Source of the DNA: Chrysopilus asiliformis
Lineage: Eukaryota; Arthropoda; Insecta; Diptera; Rhagionidae
Assembly (NCBI GenBank): GCA_964034945.1
Contig: OZ035960.1
Coordinates: 82,026,148-82,090,147 of the forward strand
Reading direction: 5' to 3'
DNA length: 64,000 bases
Shown: positions 11,431 to 23,522 of the stretch, in pieces
Position numbering within the stretch: the first letter of the stretch is position 1
Layout of the letters: each line of letters starts with the position of its first letter
Notes under the pieces: model-generated
Told to the model about the DNA's origin: nothing
Seen by the model: the letters and a program-made list of their open reading frames with translations, nothing else
Databases searched by the model: none
Position numbers and translations under genes: made by a program

Positions 11431-11905
11431 TTTAATAATGCCAATTTCCATCAGGGGCGGGAAGATTTCGGGTTTGTGCCGGATTTTGTCGAAATTGTTG
11501 TGTTATTTTGGTTATTGTTATTGTTATTACTATTATAGTTTCTTGGTGGATTATTATGGATTCTTTATCCGTCATTATTATTCGTATTTTGGCGATTGTT
11601 ATAGTTAACATTGGCATGATTGTTATTATTAGTATTATTAGAATTATTTTTGTACGAGGGGTTTGTATTTTTGTTAGTGACACTTTGGCCTTTATTAAAA
11701 TTATTTTTATGTTTCCTACTCCTAGGGTCTACCGCTTCTTCGGTATCTAATAATTTTAACTTGTCAAATTTACTATAAATTTCGACTAAAGTGGCATTTT
11801 CTGGTATATTACCTCTTAAAAAGTCATGAATCTTATGACTAACAATATCTGATAAATATTTATCCGTATTATTAGGATGATAGGTGGGTGGTGTTATCCA
11901 CGAAT
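11431..11905 (-). pseudogene. gag: H gag C-terminal end, Asn-rich
   Basis: The minus strand reads YHPNNTDKYLSDIVSH, then a helical stretch, then a long Asn-rich tail encoded by AAT/AAC repeats (11500-11650). Such tails occur in 17.6-like gag. At least one stop is present. The ORFs on both strands over the Asn tract are low-complexity by-products. Confidence 0.55.
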
Positions 11906-11988
11906 AACGTTAGTTAATTAAAACTCATTAAAACACCCTTTGTTTTGGTTAATTGTCTATTTATTCTAAAAAAAAAAAAAAAAAAAAA
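11906..11988. other. A-rich junction between H and the accessory module
   Basis: Ends in an A20 run (near 11970-11988). No coding content recognised. Confidence 0.4.
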
Positions 11989-12239
11989 TTACTACTGTAC
12001 TTCTTCACCAGATCAATACATAAAATCGTATAAAATACAAGATAATTTAGTGTAGTTTCAGTTTGGGAAAAAGGTTAGAAAATTTTAATTTAATATCCAA
12101 TGTCACAAAAATCATGTAATTTATTTGCTTTTCTGTTTCAAATAATTTTGTTTTACTATTTGTTTTCATGTTATATTTTCAAATAGTCTTTATTAAATTT
12201 CATAAATTAACATGTACAAAAAAAAAAAAAAAAAAAAAA

Positions 12240-12320
12240 AAAACTTTAGTATTACTTTAGTATTAAGTGATTATGGATTAGTTGGAAAACGATAATTGCA
12301 ATTACATTTAAAATATTAAA
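12240..12320. other. AT-rich spacer, no gene seen
   Basis: Flanked upstream by an A24 run near 12218-12242. Nothing coding. Confidence 0.4.
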
Positions 12321-12324
12321 TTAT

Positions 12325-12965
12325 CTTGGGGACCAAAAATAATTTGAGAATTTTAGTAAAAAATCTGAAAAGCAAAAGTCTGGAGAAAATATAAAAAAGC
12401 CAAAAAATAATCTGAAAATTTTAGTAAAAAATCTGAAAAGCAAAAGTCTGGAGAAAATATAAAAAAAAAACCAAAAATAATTTGAAAATTTTAGAAAAAA
12501 ATCTGAAAAGCAAAAGTCTGGAGAAAATATAAAAAAGCCAAAAAATAATCTGAAAATTTTAGTAAAAAATCTGAAAAGCAAAAGTCTGGAGAAAATATAA
12601 AAAAAAACCAAAAATAATTTGAAAATTTTAGAGAAAAATCTGAAAAGCAAAAGTCTGGAGAAAATATAAAAAAGCCAAAAAATAATCTGAAAATTTTAGT
12701 AAAAAATCTGAAAAGCAAAAGTCTGGAGAAAATATAAAAAAAAAACCAAAAATAATTTGAAAATTTTAGAAAAAAATCTGAAAAGCAAAAGTCTGGAGAA
12801 AATATAAAAAAGCCAAAAAATAATCTGAAAATTTTAGTAAAAAATCTGAAAAGCAAAAGTCTGGAGAAAATATAAAAAAACCAAAAAAAAAAAAACAATC
12901 TGAAAATTTTAGTAAAAAATCTAAAAAGCAAGAGTCTGGAAAAAATCTACAAGGCTGAAAACTAG
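12325..12965 (-). repeat. 68-70 bp minisatellite (9 copies, 138-bp dimers)
   Basis: GCAAAAGTCTGGAGAAAATA recurs with spacings 68, 70, 68, 69, 68, 70, 68 and about 75 nt, alternating two variants, hence a 138-bp higher-order unit. Phe-rich minus-strand ORFs across it are artefacts of a stop-free repeat. A related T-rich repeat occupies the same place 3' of the gene in D (27396-27760). Confidence 0.85.
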
Positions 12966-13062
12966 AAGAAAAAAAAAAAGAAAAAAACACAAAAAATAAA
13001 TAGAGTTTTGATGATTACAAAAATTTTATTCAACAATTTTTTTTTATTTTTACAATTAATTT

Positions 13063-13483
13063 TTATAATTTGACAATGGCCGAACCCCCGGGCTTGCAGA
13101 GAGTTCCCATATATTGAAGGCCGAGATCTTCAACAACGTAGACCCGCTGCATATTCAGCGGGGGACTCTCCATTTGGCCATACACCTTATGGCCCATGTC
13201 GTAGGGGAAGCACACTAATATCGTGTCTTCCCCTATTTCGTTCGCCAGAGTAATGTCGAGATACTCATTTACTAGCTCAAAGCTGCCCGCGCTGAGGCAG
13301 AAGGCTAGCATGAGCTCAAATTCCTTCATGATTTCTGGAATTCTCTCCCGACGAGATGGCGGCCAGTCATAATAAAGATGGCAGAATCCTGTTGGCTGTC
13401 GTATATCTGGAACCTAAGAAAAAAAGGGAAAATCTTTATTTAATAAAAAAAAAAAAGGGGGAAAATAAATAATAAACTTACAT
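13063..13483 (-). pseudogene. Broken copy of the spliced accessory gene (module B)
   Basis: AT (13483-13482), a 68-nt GTAAGT..CTTAG intron (13414-13481), then exon 2 starting with G, so the start codon is split exactly as in C and D. Codons 2-16 match, then a 25-nt deletion near 13348 shifts the frame. The remaining 88 codons to 13063 are open and highly similar to D (EYLDITLANE, MESPPLNMQRVY). The TATA/initiator region is missing because the rearrangement at 13527 cuts just upstream of exon 1. AATAAA lies at 13030-13025. Confidence 0.8.
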
Positions 13484-13526
13484 TATAACGGATGAGTCGT
13501 GCAGCTAGCAAAAGTTCTCGAACACT

Positions 13527-14503
13527 TAATCGTCTAGGGATTTTGCAGGGGCAAAATAAGCGATCATCATATTTTTGAAATTTATAAAACTCGTGAATGT
13601 GTGGGAGCCGATTAGGCTATATGCTTCACCTTTTAATTTGGACCTTAATACGGAGAGGAACATGGGAACAACTTCGGGCGCAAGGGTATCGTGAATCTGT
13701 TGAGCACAGTCTAGGAATTGCCTCAGATCTGTCTCTAATGTGTGTGTTCTCTCACCAGTGAACACTGGAACCATCAGGCTCACCAATTTTGAAATCTCAG
13801 TTAATGAAGACATTTTGTTTTCTATTTTTACCACTTTGTCTTTTTCACCAGAAATCAATTTATCAACCCGTGTTAAAAATTCGTGTATCGTTTTAGATAA
13901 CCTACTATTTTGCTGATCGGTCAGCTCTAAAGGTTCTAAAATATTACTACTAATGGAGTTTACCGACTCCTCACTATCTAAAATCACAAAGTTGTTATTG
14001 TCCCTATCTAAAACTATCTTTTCTCTAATATTCAAAATACTTTCAATCTTTTGACTTACGGATATGTTGTTGCCTGTTGAGGTGTTTCTTCGGAATATGT
14101 TGCCTTCCTGTTGTGCTGGTCCTTCGTTAGTTGCTGATGTTTCTGGAACTATGTCTCTGGGTCTGTGGTTGATTCTACTGGGTCCTGGGATGATACTGCT
14201 TTGTTGATTCCTCTTCGGTGTTTGGTTGAATAAATATTGTAGATCGTCAGCTATGGTGTAAATTTCGTCAACTTCGCGTTGTAGGTCTGGTGAAACTGGT
14301 TTGAAGGGGATCATGGAGAATTGTTGTACTTTACTTGCTGTATTGGTCTGGTCCTTCTTAGGTGTTGATTGTGGTTGAGGTGGGATTCCGTTGTAAAATT
14401 CGTCTGAACTTACTGAAGAACTTCTTCCTTCTGGTGTCTGGTACTTAGTTGTAGCTTTTCTTCTCGGATTTCGTCTGGTAAACTTTCGTAGTATGTTGGA
14501 CAT
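13527..14503 (-). pseudogene. gag: Gag of element B, truncated before the zinc knuckles
   Basis: About 325 codons, nearly identical to the start of D gag, beginning with a basic N-terminus (MSNILRKFTRRNPRRK). It stops at the junction inside TCGTCTAGGG, so the capsid C-terminus and all zinc knuckles are absent. Over the shared region it keeps the frame that D has lost near 35863. Confidence 0.88.
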
Positions 14504-14730
14504 CTATCGTTACTATTGTTTCGGGCTGGTTCCTTTCCTTTCTGCGTTTGACGCACTTTTCACTTCACTTGTTTCAGGAATTTTTCTGATGTTAAATGTC
14601 ACAAAAGTTTTTTGTTGCGATGACCCGGATAACATTTGTCACTACACAACTGTTTTTTAATCACTTGTACCACTTGTCCTTATTGAACTGTGGCCCCATT
14701 AACAAGTGATCTTACCAACTGCGCCATAAA
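14504..14730 (-). promoter_or_regulatory. Leader and primer binding site of B
   Basis: Untranslated leader between LTR and gag. The minus strand reads TGGCGCAGTTGGTAAGATCA starting at 14726, a few bases inside the LTR end. A TGGCGCAGT-type PBS is typical of the 17.6/297 errantivirus group (tRNA-Ser primer by family knowledge). C, D and F have the same start. Confidence 0.7.
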
Positions 14731-16054
14731 TGTGACACTTATTTTTGAGAACACCAAACTTATCCTGAAACTATGATTGAAACACTCACTGTAACTTTTG
14801 TTGAGGATTTTATTTAGTATATTTTTTACAAATGTATTTACAAATTTACAATTTTTGTCAAATCACAAATGTTTACAAGTTTTAATTTTCACAAATTCTC
14901 AATTTGTTTTACAGATTCAATCTTCCCGAATGTTCTTGGTTTGTTTAGTACTAATTACACAAAATTTTAATCTTCGCAAATAAGAATAATGTACAACTTT
15001 TAATCTTCATGGGATTTTTGCTTGTTTATTTCACCATTTTAATTTTCACAACTTTTAATAACTGAAAACTCCTTTTTTCGAATTCTGGTTAATCTTGAAG
15101 AACAAAAGTCCGGGTACTCTTCTTACTCAAATCACCTTTTCGAAAACGACAAACTTCCCGAAAACAAAAACTGTGTATTGAATAAACTTCGTCGATAGTT
15201 TCTCGATAATTTAAATTTTAACGATTAAAATCAATTAACTAAAAAATATTCGCAAAATAACTCCGTACAAAAAAATCTTTTAAAACTCTTAAAATAACTT
15301 TCGAAAAATAACTTCCAAAGATAACTGACAAAAATAACTGACACAAAAAAGAACTTCCAAAAACTAAAACAAAACTCCCAAAAAAACTGCCTCTAGTCAG
15401 GCCTTAACACCTTCTTTTATAGGCTTCTTGACCTGCTCAATTTAGTGATGGTGGGAATCATAAGTCACGTTGCCAAAACAGGTGCATGAAACATTTGCCC
15501 TAATTCTGGGTGACGGAAATAAGAGTTGCATTGTCATGTAATGCTAATTCGCGTATTTCACTGTTGTGCAATAAGATCAACATATTTGTATTGAAATATG
15601 AGCGCGCTTGTCGCGTGCTTCTTTTTTTTGCTGATTGACATTTTATGATTTTAATGTTGGATATATGGTGGAAGCGTTGACCGACGGTATTTGGGTGAAT
15701 TGAAGAGTTTTGATGATTTCGCATAATGTGTTTGAGAAAAATATATTGACAATTTTACCTAGGGTTTATGTGCAGGTGTTTATGCAGTTATATGGCGGGT
15801 GCGTTGACCTACGTTATTTAGGTGAATTGAAGAGTTTCGATGATTTTGCATAAGGGCATATGGAAGATCCAATTTTGTATAGGGTTTAACCAGGGGCATT
15901 GACCAGGCTGCATAGGAAAGTAATAAGAATTGCATATGAATTGCTTATGTTGCTCAAAGGATGGGTCAATGTTCTGGCTTAATACTTTGTACCTGTTGTT
16001 TTTAGGGTAAGTGATGGATTGCATTCTGGAAAAGTCGAAATGCAATTCATCACA
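14731..16054 (-). repeat. 5' LTR of element B (1324 bp)
   Basis: Reads TGTGATGAATTGC...GTGTCACA on the minus strand. It carries the LTR-start hairpin and the tandem GTGCGTTGACC..GATGAT repeats seen in C and D. The PBS follows immediately, so this is a 5' LTR. The outer flank at 16055 is GGGT; no partner end is seen. Confidence 0.9.
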
Positions 16055-16178
16055 GGGTAGTAACATCACTTATTATATTTATTACATTTAACATCACTTA
16101 TTATACTTATTATATTTAAATTCGAACATCACTTATCACACTTATTACATTTTGACATTACTTGGTTATACTTATTAA
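16055..16178. repeat. Short satellite-like repeat ACATCACTTATTATACTTATT
   Basis: Three to four degenerate copies of a roughly 30-40 nt AT-rich unit. The array resumes after 18919, so the hAT element 16179-18911 inserted into it. Confidence 0.6.
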
Positions 16179-16204
16179 TAGGGCTGCCAAAAATATGCAC
16201 TAAA

Positions 16205-16475
16205 AAATAAAAAATAAAAATTTTTAAAAAAAGCTTTTATTAAAAAAAATGCACTAAAAAGAAAAAAATAATTTTCTGGACGCTGTGTATCACAAATATA
16301 AAAGCTTTTAAAAAGCGAGATAAATGTTTATTTTATTGTTTTATGCTTTATCTCGCTTTTTAAAAGCTTTTATATTTGTGATACACAGCGTCCAGAAAAT
16401 TATTTTTTTCTTTTTAGTGCATTTTTTTTAATAAAAGCTTTTTTTAAAAATTTTTATTTTTTATTTTTTTTATTT
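16205..16475. repeat. Foldback with ~120-bp arms
   Basis: A left arm ending GCGAGATAAA and a right arm beginning TTTATCTCGC are near-perfect inverses, separated by about 20 nt. The arms include AAAAGCTTTTA and the segment GTATCACAAATATAAAAGC. Possibly a smaller palindromic element. Confidence 0.85.
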
Positions 16476-16489
16476 TGTTCTTTTTAGTC

Positions 16490-17130
16490 TTCGAATATAT
16501 ATCCTTACATTTGAGATGTCCTTACAGGCTTTTTAACTTGAGAATCGTATTCAGCGAACCCCAAAACCCGCAGAATATATTTTTTCCCGGAACAATTGAG
16601 GAAAGGGATAATCACGTTATCCTTACAGGACCTTCCGTTATCCTTACAGACTTTTTAATGACAGATTCGGATTCAGCGACCCCAAAAACCCCCAGAATAG
16701 ATTTTTTTCCGGAAAATTTGGAGAAAAGGATAATCACGTTATCCTTACATTAACTTCCGTTATCCTTACAGACTTTTTAATGACAGATTCGGATTCAGCG
16801 ACCCCAAAAACCCCCAGAATAGATTTTTTCCGGAAAATTTGGAGAAAAGGATAATCACGTTATCCTTACAGGACCTTCCGTTATCCTTACATACTTTTTA
16901 ATGACAGATTCGGATTCAGCGACCCCAAAAACACCCAGAATAGATTTTTTTCCAGAAAATTTTGAAAAAAGGATAATCACGTTATCCTTACAGGACCTTC
17001 CGTTATCCTTACAGACTTTTTAATGGCAGATTCGGATTCAGCGACCTCAAAAACCCCCAGAATAGATTTTTTTCCGGAAAATTTGGAGAAAAGGATAATC
17101 ACGTTATCCTCACAGGACCTTCCCTTATCC
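16490..17130 (+). repeat. 122-bp minisatellite, 5 copies
   Basis: ATCACGTTATCCTTACA recurs at 16611, 16733, 16854, 16976 and 17098 (spacing 121-122). ORFs through it are not genes. Confidence 0.85.
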
Positions 17131-17139
17131 TTACAAGGA

Positions 17140-18715
17140 CGAAGTAGAGAAAATATTGTATTGTCATCGGACTTATATAAGTGTACAAAATTTCAAGTGA
17201 ATCGGATGAGTGGAAGTGGGTCAAAATTTGATTGCAAGATTTGACCCCGACAGACAAACAGACAAGATAGCGAGCTAAATAAAAGCTTTTAAAAAAGGCG
17301 AAATATGCGCATATAATATGCACTTAAATATGCACTTTAAAAACATTAAAAATCCGAAATATAGTATATTTCAGCCAAAATAGTGAACGGAACTTGTTAA
17401 AATGTGGTTAATTCGACTTATGTGGAAAATAAAAAAATTGAAAAAATAATAGTCTGTAAAAAAGATTGACATTTTGACTGACAAAAAATTTTTTTACTTG
17501 TTTCTAAATTGCAACTGTTAAATTTCAAGATATTTCGAAAAGATGTTCAATACTTCATATTGTCTATGGTATAATCGGGGTTAAAACTTGTAGAAAAATC
17601 TCAGTTGTTGCTACCACAAAACTTTCTTCCACAAAATCTACGACCCTGCGCAATTTACGCTATCCCTATCGTTTTGTCAACCAAAGACGACCTCAAAATG
17701 TACAAAATTTGAAATAACTTGAGAACGGTAAAAGATATCAATTTACTCCTATTGGAATTTCTCGGCTTCTGGGTGGAAGCTGGGTTTTCAGGGCAGACAT
17801 GTCCGACCTGTTGGGGGGAAATTTGGATGTGAAAACATCCGCAAAAATAATATAATTTTGTTGTTATAAGCCGAGAAATTCGAGTATAAACCATGAATCA
17901 GAAATGGTTCAATGGTTAAACACTAAATAGATATCAATTTACGGTAAAAGGTCAAAATGTAGAAAATTTCATTGCCTTTAACTCGTTTTTCAAAAGTTTT
18001 TTCGAATTAGTTTGCAAGTAATTCGCAAAAATATATTTTTTACATTTTAATAAAAATATTTCAATAACGGTAAAAGATAATGGATAACTGTAAAAGACAA
18101 AATCGTGCAGAATGCCATTCTCATTAATTCATCTCATATATACAGTAAGCAAAACACAATTTTTTCGAGATAATGGAAAAAAATTAATTTTTTTAAAATA
18201 ACGGTTTATCTTGATAACAGGTTGAGATATCGAGTTATACCTAAAGACAAAAGTGTGGGAAATTTTATTTTCTCCAAAAAACGCGTAGTTTTGGGAGTAA
18301 ATCGAGAAAAACGAAATTGCGATTTTTGAAAAACCGCCATTTTGGATACTTCCGGTTAACGGATTTCCACCAAAAGTTGATAGGATCGTCCCATTCCAAG
18401 ACCAAATATGCCTATAAAATCTCATGGCTCTAGCTCTATTAGTTTTTGAGAAATCTTGTACACAGTCTGACAGACTGACATACAGAAAGACATTTTTGTA
18501 ATATGACTCCAATCGACAAAGGAGTGATCGGGAAATATTTTTTTAGGTTAAATTAAAAGGTTGAAATTTTTCATGAATACAATACTGTATTATACTTCGT
18601 AGAAGAAAGTAAAAACACATATTTATTTATTTTTAATATTTATTCTAGCTGAAACAGTCGAATTATAATTTGAATTGTACAAAAAAAATTTGGTTGTTCA
18701 TGAAAGTTGTAAAAT
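17140..18715. other. Internal non-coding part of the hAT-like element
   Basis: AT-rich, with no convincing ORF, RNA gene or further terminal repeats. Short conserved-looking strings (GACAGACAAACAGACAAG near 17250, CAGTCTGACAGACTGACA near 18465) hint at older repeat copies. Confidence 0.4.
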
Positions 18716-18933
18716 ATGCAACTAAATATGCATTATATGCATTTATATGCATTTATATGCAAATATGCACTAACGTGTCAAATATGCGAAATATGCAACA
18801 ACAAGTGACCTTCATTCGCTTCTAAACTTATTGATTCGGATGAATAAAAAACTCCCGGAGCCGAAATCATAACGACAAGAAATATGCAAATGCATATTTT
18901 TGGCAGCCCTACTTATTAAATTTTAACATTACT

Positions 18934-19384
18934 TGTTTATCGCACAAGACTGTCTCTGTCGAAGTATAGAAATCAACTGCCAAAGTTACGCGCATCCGAA
19001 AACTCCACTTGAGTTTTCCCATCATTAGATGCACGTAGAATATTGATTAGCGAGCGCATTCCAATATTTCTATCATCGGTCAGCAGAGTCTACACGCGCA
19101 TCCGAAAAACCACTTGAGTTTTCCCATTCTCGTCCAATACTCTGCTGACTAGTGCAAACTTCGATAATCAATTCCATATGCTTAAATGCAGATGTTTGAC
19201 CCATCGATTGCTTGCACTTGACCATGAAATATGGCCATGACTCGCTTAATATTTAAGTGGCACGTGAAGTGCTCAAGGTGTCGAAAGACTTTTCTTCAAG
19301 TGCATAAGGCACTTGAGTTCATTCGACTACCGAAATGAAATCTGACTCCTTTCGGTGATTTATGTGAGGCTTGGACTCACAACA
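18934..19384 (-). repeat. Copia-type 3' LTR (451 bp) with polypurine tract
   Basis: The minus strand starts TGTTGTGAGTCC and ends GATAAACA, with TGTT/AACA termini. Directly upstream on the minus strand (19385-19397) is CTAAGGGGGATGG, a good polypurine tract. It is a Ty1/copia-like 3' end whose body is not recognisable to the right. Confidence 0.65.
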
Positions 19385-19397
19385 CCATCCCCCTTAG

Positions 19398-20038
19398 AAA
19401 AAGAGAATTCGCACTTAGAATTCTCTTTGCAGGTTGTGGGTCTGTCGGAGTCAGTGAACAGTTTTTTTTATTATCATTAGCTTGTGTTCAGTTGTTTCGT
19501 GACGTATAACATAACAATCGCCTTGGCGTACTTTAGGTTTTAAATTTCGCTGACTTATCTCTATGTTTCTTGTTTTGATTTAGCATCCGTAAATGTTATT
19601 TCTTTCTTTTGTTTTACTTTGTTATGTTTATTATTATTTATTTATCTTTTGTCACTAATAAAAAATAAAAAATTTTCTTTTCTTTTTTTTTTAATTCTTA
19701 CTAAAGCAATGAAAGGAAAATTGAAATATATTGTGTTATATTGATAAATTTATTAAAATATTTTTTTTTATTTCTGTATAATTTTAATTGTTTATTAAAT
19801 TCAACAAATTTTGTATATAGTGAATTAAAAATTTTTTTTTTTTTGTATTGATAAATTTATTGTGTGTACTTCTATGTACTTATTGTTTATTAAATTTAAT
19901 TCTATCTTGACTTCTTATTAAAAATAAAATGACATTTGTATTTTTCTCTATTTCTTCCTTTTTTTTTTACTTAGTGTGTGTATGTATATTTAATTAATTC
20001 CATATATTTAAAATATTTTCTGTTAAAAAAAAATGCAA
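19398..20038. other. AT-rich remnant between two copia LTRs, no gene seen
   Basis: Long T and A runs and no coding similarity recognised. Probably the decayed 3' interior of the element whose LTR is 18934-19384. Confidence 0.4.
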
Positions 20039-20274
20039 TGTTGATATTATTGGGTTTAATGGGCTGAACTATTATTAATTAAAAGACTTTATTAAATTGT
20101 TTTAATTTCAATTCTTTATTTTAGATGACCATGCAACTTCTTTTCTTTTCAAACACGTATTTCACAATAATGATGAAATCATGGAGGTCAGTGTTGCCAT
20201 ACAATATCCTCTATTAGGAACTTAAATTTGTACCCTTGAAATACCCTTAATTCATTTTGGCATATACTCTAACA
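20039..20274 (-). repeat. 3' LTR of the split copia element (236 bp)
   Basis: The minus strand starts TGTTAGAGTATATGCC, similar in style to Drosophila copia, and ends AATATCAACA. The polypurine tract TTTTTGAGGAGGCA lies at 20288-20275. The 3' end at 20039 is chosen from TG/CA termini and is less certain. Confidence 0.65.
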
Positions 20275-20726
20275 TGCCTCCTCAAAAATTAATCTTTACT
20301 TTACTAAATCACATTAAGAAGTTGTCTTTCACGTCATCCTTCTAATTCTTATCTGGGAATTACATATGGCCCAACATTTATTGCAAGGATTAGGAAAACC
20401 CAGAAAAACCTAATCAGACCATTTCAAAATTCAAACAATAAATCATTAAGCAATTCTTTTACTTATTAATAATTTACTTATGTCTATATTCTTAACTTAA
20501 TTCAGATTTTTTTTTTTTAGTGTAAATAATTCATTTTTATTGGTTCAGACTTATTAATTCAATAATCACAATAGAAATTCATAATTCTTTTCTTATTAAT
20601 AGTAAAAACAAAATAAAATAATATGAAAAAAAACTTAGTCTTATTCATTTGTACATATTTGTAATTCATGATTATATAGTTTTAATTACTATATTTATTC
20701 TTTTAATCCTAATCCGTTTCTCAATT

Positions 20727-22110
20727 TCAGAAATTTAATGATTTTGTCATCATATCGGCCAATTGTTTACCTGTAGGAATATAAACCAATTTTATTACTT
20801 TATTTTCAACTTGTTTTCTTGTGAAATGATATTTGATATCAATATGCTTTGACCGTTTATGTGAAGAAGGATTATTTCCAATACATATACATCCGTTATT
20901 ATCTTCATAAATCGTTATTGGTCTTTTAATTTCTATATTTATACTTTTACCTAATTGTTTTAGCCATATTGCTTCTTTTACTCCTTCAAACAAGGCCATA
21001 TATTCAGCTTCAGTTGATGATGCAGCAACTGACATTTGCCGTTTTGTACACCAACTCACTAAGCAATTTTCATACAACATAAACAAGTAACCCGTTGTAC
21101 TTTTTCTATCTGTTTCATTCGAACCCCAATCAGAATCGACGTAGCCTTTCAATAATTTGTTATAATTTTCTTGTCTGTAAACTATATAGTTTCAAATTTA
21201 TGGTTCCCTTTAAATATCTTAAAATTTGTTTTAAGTTTTTCCAAACCTCTTTATTGTTTTTAGTCGCATAACGACTAAGGATATTAACTGCTGCACTTAA
21301 ATCTGGTCTTGTACATAACATAATGTACATTAGACAACCCATCAAGTTTTTACAAGGTAAATTATCATTTTGTTCAGAATTTAGTGCTTCGTAATCAATT
21401 TTGCTGGGAAGAGGCGTATTAATAGCATTACAATCTTGCATATTAATTTTTTTTAATACTAATTGAATATAATGTACTTTGGTCAAGTGATACGCTATTT
21501 TCAGTTCTTTCAACTCTTATTCCAAGAAAATATCGTATCTGACTCAGATCAGTCATTTTAAATTTGCTTTTTAAATATGATTTTATTTCCATAAGACTTT
21601 TATTATTACCGGTTATAATTATTATATCGTCAACTTATAGAATAATATAGATATTTTCTGATATTTTACCTTTATCCAGCAAATATATGCACCTTTCAAC
21701 TTCTGAACTCTTAAATCCTTTTTCAATTAGTGCTGTCTCAAATACTTCAAACCAGCATCGTGCTGATTGTTTAAGACCATGTAATGCCTTATTTAGTTTA
21801 CAAACTTGATTTCGTTTGTTTTTAACACCCTCTGGAACATTCATATATATTTCTTCCTTTAGTTTTCCATTCAAGAACGCAGTTTTTACATCCATATGAT
21901 GTACTAATAATTTGTGTTGGTTTGCAAAAGCCATCAAAAATCGAAAACTTGTAATTCTGGCTACAGGAGAAAATGTCTCTTTAAAATCAGATAAGTATTC
22001 CTGAGTAAATCCACGAGCTACTAACCTCGCTTTATATTTTTTAGGATTACCCACTTCATCGTGTTTAATTGAAAACACCCATTTGCAACTAACTATATTC
22101 TTGTTCTTAG
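20727..22110 (-). pseudogene. pol: Copia pol 3' half: RT and RNase H
   Basis: Ty1/copia RT from SCKWVFS through VARGFTQ and KTAFLNGKLKEEIYM to the catalytic box, where a TAA at 21635-21637 replaces the Tyr of YVDD. Two frameshifts follow (near 21515 and 21155), then RNase H with GYVDSDWGS, KSTTGYLF and STEAEYMAL and the tail ending KSLNF. It is the continuation of the copia copy at 47299-49780; the two halves are separated by element C and share the TSD TTAG. Confidence 0.92.
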
Positions 22111-23466
22111 TGTAACATAACGTGTCTTCACCTCGATGCGGCTAATAAATATTTTTGTGAAACTTTCACCCCAAAACAATAAAACAAAGTCACAAAATTT
22201 ATTTTAAAGATTTTTATTCACTTTAGATTAATTTGACAGTTTACACAAATTTTTATAATTTAGTTGGTTCACAATTTTTAGTCTTATTATCTTAGTTTGA
22301 ATTACCTCACAAAATCTTCACAATCTTGCTTAACCTAATTGGTTTAACGAATTCACAAATTTTAATCTTATTAACCTTTTATAATTTCATTTGAATAACT
22401 AAGTCTTCACCATCTTGATTAACCGAAAACTAAATTTTAATGTCTGAAGAACAAAAGTCTGAATTTTCTTCTTACTCAAATCACTTTTCCGAAAACTGTG
22501 TATTAAAATGAACTTCGTCGGTAGTTTCTCGAATTTAACAATTAAGATCCCTTAACAACTGGAAAAAGAAAAACTCAAAAACTCTTTTAAAATCTCTCCC
22601 AACTAACTGAACTCGAAAAACACTTAAAAACTCCTTTAAAAATTCTTAACATGACTTTTTAAAAACATAACTTTTCAAAATAGAATAACTCCCGATGACT
22701 TCTATCAAAGATAACTCTTAATAACCCTTCCAAAGCTCCAAACAAAAACTATAAAATCACTCCCTTGAGTCAGGTCTTAACACTTTCTTTTATAGGCTTG
22801 ACCTGCTCATTTTATTGATGGTGGGAATCTTAGTCACGTTGCCAAAACAGGTGCAAGTAACACTTGACCTAATTCTGGGTGACGGAAATAAAAATTGTAT
22901 TGTCATGTAATGCTAATTCGCGTATTTCACTGTTGTGAAATAAGATCAAAACATTTGTATGGAAATATGAACGCGTTTGTCGCGTGCTTCGTTCTTTTCG
23001 CTGATTGGCATTTTAATGTTGGATCTATGGCGGGTGCGTTGACCGACGTTATTTAGAGTTTTGATGATTTCGCATAATGTGTTTGAGAAAGATATATTGA
23101 CAATTTTGCCTAGGGTTTATGTGCAGGTGTTTATGCAGTTATATGGCGGGTGCGTTGACCTACGTTATTTAGGTGAATTGAAGAGTTTCGATGATTTTGC
23201 ATAATGGCATATGGAAGATCCAATTTTGTATAGGGTTTAAGCAGGGGCATTGACCGGGCTGCATAGGAAAGTAATAAGAATTGCATATGAATTGCTTATG
23301 TTGCTCAAAGGATGGGTCAATGTTCTGGCTTAATACTTTGTACCTGTTGTTTTAGGTAAAGTGACTTGAAGAATGGGTCAATGTTCTGAATGAATACTTT
23401 GTACCTGTTGTTTTTAGGTTAAGTGATGGATTGCATTCTGGAAAAGTCGAAATGCAATTCATCACA
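22111..23466 (-). repeat. 3' LTR of C (1356 bp)
   Basis: The plus strand starts TGTAACATAACG and ends CATTCATCACA-type (..ATTCATCACA). It matches 45932-47298 but lacks 11 bp near 23057 and has a few substitutions. Confidence 0.95.
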
Positions 23467-23522
23467 TTCCTTACCCCCTGAAGAAAGAAAAATGTAATTT
23501 TTCGATGTCAACCAAAATGGGT

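Larger units (their letters stand above)
7010..11905 (-). mobile_element. Decayed 17.6/297-like gypsy element H, interrupted by E1 and a Harbinger
   Basis: Minus-strand gag tail, protease region and RT-RNase H of a different gypsy lineage from E1, with several stops and frameshifts. Its 3' side is cut by the E1 LTR at 7009/7010. Its pol carries the PIF/Harbinger element 8684-10908. The integrase and both LTRs are not in the window. The upstream boundary near 11905 is approximate, set where the gag reading frame closes. Confidence 0.8.
11989..13527 (-). mobile_element. Accessory-gene module B (edge block, minisatellite, gene), rearranged
   Basis: Same order as the 3' accessory unit of D: an edge block (11989-12095, about 90% like the inverse of 28033-28140), a tandem repeat, then the small gene. 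Here it lies on the same strand as the neighbouring gag instead of opposite to it, and it joins the gag of B at 13527 inside TCGTCTAGGG. The shared block starts at the same nucleotide (ACTACTGTAC) in B and D, so the unit has a defined edge. Whether it moves on its own is inference. Confidence 0.55.
16179..18911. mobile_element. Non-coding hAT-like element (2733 bp)
   Basis: Ends TAGGGCTGCCAAAAATATGC and its inverse, flanked by the 8-bp duplication CTTATTAA (16171-16178 and 18912-18919). Eight-bp duplications and this terminal style fit hAT. No transposase ORF is present. Contents: a large foldback (16205-16475), a 122-bp minisatellite (16490-17130), unrecognised AT-rich DNA, and subterminal TATGCA motifs at 18716-18800. 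Confidence 0.85.

Noticed and set aside
11432..11750. Ile/Thr-rich ORFs on both strands
   Set aside because: Low-complexity shadows of the Asn-rich AAT/AAC tract of H gag.
12321..12990. Phe-rich ORFs of 74-146 codons on the minus strand
   Set aside because: They are reading frames through a stop-free 68-70 bp minisatellite, with the same peptide repeated.
16490..17130. CRISPR-like array or protein repeat
   Set aside because: 122-bp contiguous minisatellite without spacers, in a eukaryotic transposon.
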